A DNA stretch of 64,000 nt, taken from assembly GCA_963700865.1 (NCBI GenBank), contig CAVOZC010000023.1, positions 124,001 to 188,000 of the forward strand, written 5' to 3'. Source of the stretch: CAVOGJ01 sp963700865. GTDB taxonomy: Bacteria; Planctomycetota; Planctomycetia; Pirellulales; Pirellulaceae. The translations under genes were made by a program, and so were the position numbers. The first letter of the stretch is position 1, and every line of letters begins with the position of its first letter. The notes below the pieces were generated by a model, which did not search any database, had not been told where the DNA came from, and saw only the letters and a list, made by a program, of their open reading frames with translations. Shown piece by piece: positions 30,158 to 37,919 of this stretch.

Positions 30158-31367
30158 CTACGGCGGGGCCGGTCCCAGCACGCGGCAGGCTTCCTGCGGA
30201 CTGGTCTCGCCGGCTGCCATGGCAGCAGTTGCGCATGGTAAGAGTCTGCATGCCGTGCCGTACGGCCTCGGTCTGAATCTGGCCTGCCGACAAGCCACCC
30301 AGGACGCTGCGTGCGAATGACTCGTCGGACAACTCGAGCAATTCGGCCACGGCAATGCGGCCCTGATAGCCGGTGAAGTGGCAATCTCCGCAGCCGGCGG
30401 CGCGCCAGCTGGTTTCCAGTGGCCAGCCGCCATGGTCGGCGGCTCGCTCGTTGAGCGTCTTGCACGAGCACAACCGCCGCAGCAAACGCTGATTGATCAC
30501 GGCCCGCAGGCTACTTTGCAGGACGTAGGCGGGTAGCTGCATATCGGCCAGTCGGCTGATCGATTCCGCGGCGCTGCCGGCGTGAAATGTGGTCAACATG
30601 AGTTGGCCGGTGAGTGCGGCCTGAAAAGCAACGGCGGCCGTCTCGGGGTCTCGCATTTCCCCCACATAAATGACTTCGGGATCTTGCCGCAGCAGTGAAC
30701 GCAGTCCGCTGGTCAATGTGAAGCCGGTCGCGGGGTTGACTTGCGCCTGAGCGATGCCAGGCAACTCGACTTCGCACGGATCCTCGATCGTGATCACACT
30801 CCGTCCCCCCTGGCTCGTGTGCAGGATCTCGCGGAGCGACGCGTAGCCTGTCGTGGTTTTACCGCTGCCCGCGGGCCCGCTCACAATCAGGGCTCCGCTC
30901 GTTTCCCGCAAGAGGTCGAGCCAGGGACGGACCACGTCTTGGGGCCAGCCGAGATCGGCCACGCGCCAGGGCGCGGTGGTGCTGGGAAACAGGCGGACGA
31001 CCGCCCGCTCACCACGCATGGTCGGGAAGGTGCTGACCCGCATTTCCACGGCGTCGTGGCGATCGCGCAGGCGACCCTCCTGCGGCGTATCTTGACGATA
31101 GGTCAGCAAGTCAGCCAGCACCTTTAACCGCGTGATCGGATCGGAAACCTGGCCCCGTGGAAACGTGCCCAGTCTTTGGAGGACCCCGTCCAATCGCCAG
31201 CGGACTTCCAATCCTTCATCGACCGGCTGCAGGTGAATGTCACTGACACCGTCGGAAATACCGGCGGTCAACAGCAGATCCACGAAAGCCACGGCGTACT
31301 GATCGGCTGCCGCGTCAAGTTGGTGGAGCGTATCCGCCGTGGGGTGGCTGTGTGGGGAATGGGACAT
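30158..31367 (-). CDS. GspE/PilB-type secretion ATPase (one frameshift near the end)
   Basis: ATG 31367 gives about 403 residues. The N-terminal GspII_E domain is absent; the protein starts at the N2-type fold (SDIHLQPVDEGLEVRWRLDG). Walker A is SGPAGSGKTT, the Asp box follows as TIEDPCEVEL, Walker B is VIYVGEMRDPET, and the His box is LMLTTFHAGSA. A cysteine pair (CSCK...CGDC) matches the GspE zinc finger. The frame breaks at about 30231, where GCGCAAC probably was GCGCGCAAC; repaired, it ends AAMAAGETSPQEACRVL, a normal GspE C-terminus. It powers the secretion/pilus machine encoded downstream. Confidence 0.88.
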
Positions 31368-31559
31368 GCCGGTAGCATAGTCGATGCGCCGACGCGTGGG
31401 GGCACCCCGGGGCAATTTTCCCCACTGCTTGGCGTCGAGTGGCCACGGTTCGTACAATGGCAAGAAGCTGGGAAGAAGTGTTTGGCGTTCGTGCGGGCCA
31501 TGTCGCCTCGAACCAGGCGCGTCGCCGCCATACGAAGCTTTATTGTTGAGGGGACCATC

Positions 31560-31829
31560 ATGCCGCAAGCGGTTGTCGACCCGGATGAACTGAGGGATTT
31601 TGCTCGCGCGTTAAAAAAGTTCAATGGTGACTTGCAGGATCGTATCGCGCGGCTGAACAATCAGTTGGCGGCGCTGGGAACGTCCTGGCGCGACCAGGAA
31701 CACAAAAAATTTTGCCAGCAATACGACGAACACATGAAAATGATGGCACGATTCCTGGAGACGAGTGAACGGCATATCCCGTATTTGATGCGCAAAGCAG
31801 ACCAGGTTGACGAGTACCTCCAGTCTTAA
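31560..31829 (+). CDS. WXG100-family small protein
   Basis: The protein has 89 residues from ATG 31560, with GAGGGG just upstream. It is all-helical with the central turn LGTSWRDQEHKKF, which matches the W-x-(G/D) hairpin of WXG100 proteins, although the third residue is Asp. Length and the F/Y-rich second helix (FCQQYDEHMKMMARFL) fit ESAT-6-like substrates that leave cells as helical dimers through type VII systems. It heads an operon with an FtsK-type ATPase, which strongly supports the call. Confidence 0.8.
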   Translation: MPQAVVDPDELRDFARALKKFNGDLQDRIARLNNQLAALGTSWRDQEHKKFCQQYDEHMKMMARFLETSERHIPYLMRKADQVDEYLQS

Positions 31830-31836
31830 TTTTCTC

Positions 31837-32478
31837 ATGGCAGCACCCGCAAACGTCCAATCGATCGACGCGATTCGTGAGTTTCGCCAGGTTCTGAAGC
31901 GGTACCTCGAATCGATGCGAAGTGTGTTGGATGGGCTGCAGTTGGAATCGAACAGGGCCATGGATTGGATCGAGCATGATCGACCCAGTTATTGGCCGCG
32001 AGCCGCCCAGCAGGCGAACGATCAACTCGTCGTGGCTCGCAATGACCTGCTCCGTTGCAAGATGGCGGCCATGGAAGGGCAACGCAAATCCTGCCAGGAC
32101 GAGAAGGACGCCGTGGATCGCTGGCTGCGTCGCTTACGGCACTGTGAAGCACAGGTGAAGGTTGTCCGACATTGGCGACAGCGGATGCGGCACGAGTCGG
32201 ACGGCTTTTCCACGAAGTTGGCGCGTCTCGGCCACTATGTCGAGAACGATATTCCCAAGGCGCTGGCGGCCCTCGATCGCATGATCGCGGCGCTGGATCG
32301 TTATACGCAGAGCCAGGCTCCGCGGCCGAACGAGATGCGACGCGGACCGGCGACGCCAAATCTCGCATCGAGCGACATCCCCCCCGCGGCCGTCGACGCG
32401 ACCGATCTCGTAGGACCGGCCGATGTCAGTGGTTCGTCCGCCGCGGAAGAAGAGGAGATCCGACATGAAGGTCTGTGA
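31837..32478 (+). CDS. Helical protein of the WXG100 locus, unknown
   Basis: The protein has 213 residues from ATG 31837, 7 bp after the WXG100 stop. It is predicted almost entirely helical up to residue 150 (IREFRQVLKRYLESMRSVLDG; KDAVDRWLRRLRHCEAQVKVV), with a disordered acidic C-terminus ending EEEEIRHEGL. It looks like a WXG-type or LXG-type helical bundle, perhaps a substrate or chaperone for the ATPase. No known family was recognised. Its end overlaps the next gene by 14 bases. Confidence 0.7.
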   Translation: MAAPANVQSIDAIREFRQVLKRYLESMRSVLDGLQLESNRAMDWIEHDRPSYWPRAAQQANDQLVVARNDLLRCKMAAMEGQRKSCQDEKDAVDRWLRRLRHCEAQVKVVRHWRQRMRHESDGFSTKLARLGHYVENDIPKALAALDRMIAALDRYTQSQAPRPNEMRRGPATPNLASSDIPPAAVDATDLVGPADVSGSSAAEEEEIRHEGL

Positions 32479-32806
32479 TTTTCAAGACGGCATCGGTCGC
32501 CTGCAACGCGAAACCAAAGAATTGCGTGACAAATGGCAGGAGACAAAGACCCAGTGGAACGACAAGGCGTGCCGTGAATTCGAGTCCAAATTTCTGGACC
32601 CGTTGCTTCCCAATCTCAAGCTGACGCTGGCCGCGATTTACGAGATGGCCGAATGCGTCGACGAAGCGCAGGCGGCCTGCGGCGACGATCAGGCCAGGGC
32701 GCTTGATGAAATTTCGCATCTCGACCGAGCGGCAGCGAGAATTATTGGCCAGCGTGGCAGGTTGGATGCGCGAGCGGGCCGAGGAAGAGCAGGCGATCGG
32801 CGCTGA
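32465..32806 (+). CDS. Second WXG100-like small protein
   Basis: ATG 32465 gives 113 residues and overlaps the previous gene by 14 bases. Residues 1-75 are helical with a central tryptophan pair (LRDKWQETKTQWNDKACREFE), which resembles a WXG hairpin (W-N-D). The remaining 35 residues are Arg-rich and overlap the ATPase start region by about 100 bases in another frame. This tail looks non-native, so the true gene may end near 32710 and a base error may lie there. It is a plausible partner of the first WXG100 protein. Confidence 0.6.
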   Translation: MKVCDFQDGIGRLQRETKELRDKWQETKTQWNDKACREFESKFLDPLLPNLKLTLAAIYEMAECVDEAQAACGDDQARALDEISHLDRAAARIIGQRGRLDARAGRGRAGDRR

Positions 32807-35800
32807 GCGCGAGGCACGGCTGCAAGCCAGCCAGTCGCGTTTCGCGGCCGAGATGGCCCAACTCACGGCGACCTATGAGACGGAAGCCCAGGAACTGGAT
32901 GAAGTCTACGTGCAGGGACTGGAGCGGGCTCGGCACCATTACGAAGTGGATTTGGCCAACCTGATCAGCGAATGTAACAGCCAGCGCGCTTCGACCCAAT
33001 CGCAGTTCGGGCAATCCCGTGAGTCGGCCGAGCTGAACTGGCGGCGCACGCGGGCGCTGACCATCGAGAGCTTTGAAAATGACAAGAAGTCCGCGGTCGA
33101 TGTGGGCGATCAATCGCGGGCGGCAGTCGCCAGTTACGAGGAGCAGCTCTCATGGCTGTTGCAGCAAACGCAGCAGATGTTGCGCCGCCGCGGCAGGCAG
33201 CAGGAAGATCCCCCGCCCTTGACCATGAATGTCGGGGAATCGACCGCGGACCTGCTCAAACGATATACGGCGGCCGCCCATCGTACCCATGCCGCGTTGC
33301 AGGAGGTGGCCCAATGGCGGAGTACCCGCTTTCTGGATGAAGGATGGCCGGTCTTGCTGTTTTTCGCCGTCTTCTTTGCGGCCCTTTATCCCAGCGGACA
33401 ATGGTTCGGGTGGCAGTCCTGGCAATGGCTGGCCGCCAGCGGCGGACTCGCACTCGTGATTGCCTTGGCGACGCGACAGATCATGCACGTCGTCGTGCGT
33501 TCCCGCTCCCGCGATATCCTCAATCGCATGCAGGACGCGTTCGCCGACGCAAAGCATGCCGTTTCGCGGGCCAAGGTCACGGTCGAACGCGAACATGAGC
33601 AGCGACTGAAGCGACTTGAGCAGAGGCGTACCGAGGCCCTGGCACAGGCCGACGCGGCCTGGGAACAAATCTCCGTTGATATCGATCGCGAGAGCCGGGA
33701 ACGACTCTTGGCCATCGAGCATCGCCTGGCGGCCGCCTCAAAACAGTTGGAATCGCGGTGGGAAGAAGAGGCGCGGCCCTTCAAGGAAGAATTCCCGCCC
33801 CGCATTCAGGCCCGACGGCAACAATTCGAAAACGATCAGCATGCACTGCACGAGCGTCTGGCCTCGGAACGAGAGAAAAACGAAGCCGCATATCAGGCCG
33901 CCTGGGAAACGATGTCGACCAAATATCTCACCGGGATGCGTGCGGCCGGCGCTGAATTCTCGGCGATGTCCGAGTACTGCCAGGAACACATGCCGGTGCT
34001 CACTGCCATCGATTGGAACACCTGGGTGGCGCCGCGACAGGTATGCCCGGCGCTCCGTTTCGGGGAGTTCGATGTCGACCTGGCCGGATTTGAGGGGGGC
34101 TTGCCCGGCGACGACCGCCTGCGGACGCAAAGCCGATATTCGCTGCCCGCCGTCCTGTCGTTTCCCGATTCGCCATCGATGCTGGTCGAGGCGACGGATG
34201 AAGGTCGCGGCGAGGCGATTAAGGTGTTGCGAAATGTCATGCTGCGGATGCTGACGATGTTTCCCGCCGGAAAAGTCCGCTTTTCGATTTTTGATCCCAC
34301 CGGTTTGGGCCAGAACTTTTCAGAATTCATGCACCTGGCCGATTACGATGAGCGACTAGTAACCAGCCGGATCTGGACCGAGACAAATCACATCAACCAG
34401 CGGTTGACCGATCTTACGGCACACATGGAAAACGTCATTCAGAAGTACCTCCGCAACGAATTCGCCTCGATCCAGGAGTACAACGATCGGGCGGGAGAAG
34501 TCGCGGAACCTTTCCAAGTGCTCGTGATTGCCAACTTTCCGGCCAACTTTTCCGAAGAAACGGCGCGGCGGCTGATCAGCATCGCCACCAGCGGGGCTCG
34601 CTGTGGAGTCTTTACCCTCGTTTCGGTAGACAAGAAAATGGCATTGCCGCGGAACTTCGATCTGGCGGATCTCGAGGCCCAGGCAAACACCCTTACCTGG
34701 CAGGACGGGCGTTTTGTCTGGCAACCGCCCGATCTGCGTCATTTTCCGCTCTCCTTGGATCTGCCGGTGGAAGGGGAGATTCTGACGGAGGTCGTGCGGG
34801 CCGCAGGTGAGCAGGCGAAAGATGCCAATCGTGTCGAGGTGCCGTTCTCGGCGGTTGTTCCCGACGCCAGCGAGTGGTGGACTCACGACAGTCGCCACGA
34901 ACTGGTGGTCCCGCTTGGTCGGGCTGGCGCCACGAAACTGCAGTCGATGCGATTGGGCAAGGGCACGTCACAGCATGTCCTCGTCTCCGGCAAGACCGGC
35001 TCGGGCAAGTCGACACTGATGCACGCGATCATTACGAATCTCGCCATCCATTACAGCCCCCGCGAAGTCGAGTTTTATCTGGTGGATTTTAAGAAGGGTG
35101 TCGAATTCAAAACGTACGCGCAATGGCAACTGCCTCATGCGCGGGTCGTGGCCATCGAGAGCGAGCGCGAATTCGGCATGAGCGTCCTGGAACGGCTGGA
35201 CGAGGAACTTCGCCAGCGGGGCGATCTTTTTCGGGAAGCTGGTGTGCAGAGTCTGGCCGGATATCGGGACGCACGGCCTGACGAGATCATGCCCCGCCTG
35301 CTGCTCGTGGTGGATGAATTTCAGGAATTTTTCGTGAAGGACGACAAGATCGCTCACGATGCGTCGCTGCTGCTCGATCGGCTCGTTCGCCAAGGACGAG
35401 CCTTTGGTATCCATGTCCTGCTGGGATCGCAAACGCTGGCCGGTGCCTATTCGCTCGCCCGTAGCACCTTGGGGCAAATGGCCGTTCGGATCGCGCTCCA
35501 GTGCAGCGAGGCGGACGCACACCTGATCCTGAGCGAGGACAACACGGCAGCCCGGCTGTTGAATCGGCCGGGCGAAGCCATCTACAACAATGCCAATGGA
35601 CTTTTTGAGGGCAACCATCCGTTCCAGGTCGTCTGGCTGCCCGATGCCGAACGAGAACAGTATCTCCGCGATCTCCGCCAGTTGGCGACCGCTCAGCAGG
35701 TGGACGCGGCTCCGACCATCGTGTTCGAAGGGAATGTCGCGGCGAATCCAGCCGACAATCCGCTCTTAATCCAGGCGCTGCGCGAGCCACCGACCGGAAC

Positions 35801-36638
35801 GGTCCGTGTCACGCCCCAGGCGTGGTTGGGAGCCGCGATCGCGATCAAGGAACCGACGCATGTCGTCTTTCGGCGTCAGTCCGGACATCATCTGCTGATC
35901 GTGGGTCAAAAGGAGGAACTGGCCGCGGGCATGCTGGCCGGGGCGATCATCAGTCTGGCCGCGGGACAGCCGTGCCGATCGTTGCCTGACGCAGCGGATG
36001 TGCCCTGTCGAGACGCAAAGTTTCACATTCTGGACGGAGGCGGCTTCTCGGCTGACGAGAGCGGCTGGGCGCGCCATCTCGCCAAACGGCTGCCGCTCGA
36101 TATTTCGTTGGTCGCACCCGTGGCCGTTGGCGATTGCGTGGCCGAAGTCGCCCAGGAGGTGCAGTCGCGAGTCGACACTCGCGAGTCACGTCCACCCATC
36201 TACCTCGTGATCTACAATCTGGCCCGCTATCGTGAGCTAAGAAAGGCGGACGACGATTTCGGATTCACCTCCTTTGGTGATGAAGAAGCCGCCGTATCGC
36301 CCGCACAACATCTGCTCACGATCCTCCGCGAGGGACCGGCCGTGGGCGTGCACGTACTGCTGTGGTGCGACACGTATAACAACGTTACCCGCTGGTTCGA
36401 CCGCCAGACCCTCCGCGAAATCGCGCATCGCGTGCTGTTCCAGATGAGCGCGACCGACTCGAGCAACCTGATGGACTCGGCCGCCGCCAGTAACTTAGGA
36501 GCCATGCGGGCGATCTGCTACGACGACGAGCAAGGCGAGTCGGAGCGATTTCGGCCGTATGGTCTGCCCAGTCGCGAGTGGCTCGACCACGCCGCGGAGT
36601 TGCTCCGTGGGATCAAGGACGAGGCCGAAAATCGTTGA
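32706..36638 (+). CDS. FtsK/SpoIIIE-type ATPase of a type VII-like system
   Basis: The protein has 1310 residues. Residues 1-200 form long coiled coils; two membrane helices lie at about 214-260 (WPVLLFFAVFFAALYP; WLAASGGLALVIALA); a second coiled coil follows to about 400. The first FtsK domain has Walker A VSGKTGSGKST near residue 761 and Walker B LLVVDEFQEFF near 865. From about 1050 a second FtsK-like domain carries a degenerate loop (LLIVGQKEELAAGM) and no normal Walker motifs. This order of one active and one or more degenerate motor domains behind paired helices recalls EssC/EccC. No FHA domain is seen. TTG 32703 is an alternative start. It would drive export of the WXG100 proteins. 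Confidence 0.85.
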   Translation: MKFRISTERQRELLASVAGWMRERAEEEQAIGAEREARLQASQSRFAAEMAQLTATYETEAQELDEVYVQGLERARHHYEVDLANLISECNSQRASTQSQFGQSRESAELNWRRTRALTIESFENDKKSAVDVGDQSRAAVASYEEQLSWLLQQTQQMLRRRGRQQEDPPPLTMNVGESTADLLKRYTAAAHRTHAALQEVAQWRSTRFLDEGWPVLLFFAVFFAALYPSGQWFGWQSWQWLAASGGLALVIALATRQIMHVVVRSRSRDILNRMQDAFADAKHAVSRAKVTVEREHEQRLKRLEQRRTEALAQADAAWEQISVDIDRESRERLLAIEHRLAAASKQLESRWEEEARPFKEEFPPRIQARRQQFENDQHALHERLASEREKNEAAYQAAWETMSTKYLTGMRAAGAEFSAMSEYCQEHMPVLTAIDWNTWVAPRQVCPALRFGEFDVDLAGFEGGLPGDDRLRTQSRYSLPAVLSFPDSPSMLVEATDEGRGEAIKVLRNVMLRMLTMFPAGKVRFSIFDPTGLGQNFSEFMHLADYDERLVTSRIWTETNHINQRLTDLTAHMENVIQKYLRNEFASIQEYNDRAGEVAEPFQVLVIANFPANFSEETARRLISIATSGARCGVFTLVSVDKKMALPRNFDLADLEAQANTLTWQDGRFVWQPPDLRHFPLSLDLPVEGEILTEVVRAAGEQAKDANRVEVPFSAVVPDASEWWTHDSRHELVVPLGRAGATKLQSMRLGKGTSQHVLVSGKTGSGKSTLMHAIITNLAIHYSPREVEFYLVDFKKGVEFKTYAQWQLPHARVVAIESEREFGMSVLERLDEELRQRGDLFREAGVQSLAGYRDARPDEIMPRLLLVVDEFQEFFVKDDKIAHDASLLLDRLVRQGRAFGIHVLLGSQTLAGAYSLARSTLGQMAVRIALQCSEADAHLILSEDNTAARLLNRPGEAIYNNANGLFEGNHPFQVVWLPDAEREQYLRDLRQLATAQQVDAAPTIVFEGNVAANPADNPLLIQALREPPTGTVRVTPQAWLGAAIAIKEPTHVVFRRQSGHHLLIVGQKEELAAGMLAGAIISLAAGQPCRSLPDAADVPCRDAKFHILDGGGFSADESGWARHLAKRLPLDISLVAPVAVGDCVAEVAQEVQSRVDTRESRPPIYLVIYNLARYRELRKADDDFGFTSFGDEEAAVSPAQHLLTILREGPAVGVHVLLWCDTYNNVTRWFDRQTLREIAHRVLFQMSATDSSNLMDSAAASNLGAMRAICYDDEQGESERFRPYGLPSREWLDHAAELLRGIKDEAENR

Positions 36639-37706
36639 TCAGGGTCCGCCCATGCCGGCCGGAGGCGGTGGCAGATTGAGCGCCGCATTGCTCTGCGAGA
36701 GCGCTTGAATGTAGTGTTTCAGCAGCCCATACGTGGATTGAAATTCGGGATGATTCGCTAACGACCCGAAGCGGGGATCCGTGCGAACCGTTTCGAAACG
36801 CGCCAGGCATTGCTGGAGGGCTTCCAGCGACGGGTGGCCGTTGCCATAAAAAACCTCGGCTGGCAACGCCAGATAAGTTTGCCATTGCGGGTCCAACAGC
36901 TGGTAGAGCTCGCGGGCGAAATTGGCCAGTTCATCACGGACATGAGCGGCCTCGTCTTCCGATTGCGCCTCGACCAGGGTGCGGGCTGGCTGAGGAGCCA
37001 TTCCGACCGGCGAGGCGGGAACGCCACTCCCTGGCATGACCCCTGTATACTGCAAGAGCTGGGCCGCAAGCTGTTGTGCCGCATCGGGAATGGCCACCGG
37101 CGCGCCTGGGACCGCGCGCGGTAGTACCGGGCATTGCTGAGCCGGTCCATCTGAATCGACCGAACCATCGAACGAGACGCCAGCGAACAAGCCTCGGCTA
37201 CGCGAATAAGAATAGATCTGGGCGCCCAATCGTCCGTCGGTCGCGACCGCCGCCTCGCGCCCCAAGGGTCCTGCGGCCACCGCGGCATCCGCGCCCAGCG
37301 TAAACTTGCCGGACAACAGGCCGTTCACACTCTGCCGCGTTTTGAAGACAAGAATGACATCGGTCGATTGTACGCCGATCTGCCAACCGATATTACCGCC
37401 CGTCAGCGAGATAAAGACAGGTGCGTGCCAACCGCCATTGTCGTCCCGGACCAACAAGACCCCATTTCCATGGCGGGCACCGACCACAAAACTTCCTTTA
37501 AGGACACGCGGAATAATCGCCACCGCATGCGCGTCGCTTAACAGCGCCCGAGGAATGCCCTCGGCTGGGAGCGACATGATTTCACCAAAGACATTGATCG
37601 ATTCGCGAACCGTGTTATCTTCCTGCATTTGTCCGTACGCGGCCGTACTGACAAGTAACAGACTTAACGCGGCTCCCGCCCACGCACGTGGCGGTGACTG
37701 TGACAT
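36639..37706 (-). CDS. SYLF (Ysc84) lipid-binding domain protein, exported
   Basis: The protein has 355 residues from ATG 37706; GGAGGGAGAT precedes, and GTG 37712 is a possible alternative. A signal peptide (AWAGAALSLLLVSTAAYG) comes first. Residues about 30-190 are the SYLF domain: IPRALLSDAHAVAIIPRVLKG, then VVGARHGNGVLLVRD, then FTLGADAAVAAGPLGREA and SYSRSRGLFAGVSFDGS. SYLF proteins bind phosphoinositides or other lipids. The C-terminal third is helical and Pro-rich, ending PPPPAGMGGP. Its stop abuts the stop of the type VII-like ATPase, so the two are convergent. Confidence 0.88.
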   Translation of the reverse strand: MSQSPPRAWAGAALSLLLVSTAAYGQMQEDNTVRESINVFGEIMSLPAEGIPRALLSDAHAVAIIPRVLKGSFVVGARHGNGVLLVRDDNGGWHAPVFISLTGGNIGWQIGVQSTDVILVFKTRQSVNGLLSGKFTLGADAAVAAGPLGREAAVATDGRLGAQIYSYSRSRGLFAGVSFDGSVDSDGPAQQCPVLPRAVPGAPVAIPDAAQQLAAQLLQYTGVMPGSGVPASPVGMAPQPARTLVEAQSEDEAAHVRDELANFARELYQLLDPQWQTYLALPAEVFYGNGHPSLEALQQCLARFETVRTDPRFGSLANHPEFQSTYGLLKHYIQALSQSNAALNLPPPPAGMGGP

Positions 37707-37919
37707 GCTCACATCTCCCTCCTGGAGTTGTTGGAAATGACCTTGACGCGCGGGCGACTCTCCCCGTCCCTGTCGCGTCAACATAGCGGTCCCGCGAAAA
37801 TCGCGTCAAGCGGAATCGGCAAGGCAAGCACCCGTGGGATCGGCTTCACGCCTGTCAGAGCCGCTTGACTGAGTTGCCAGAAGACTAAGCCCAGATACGC
37901 GGGAGCCGATCCCACGGTC

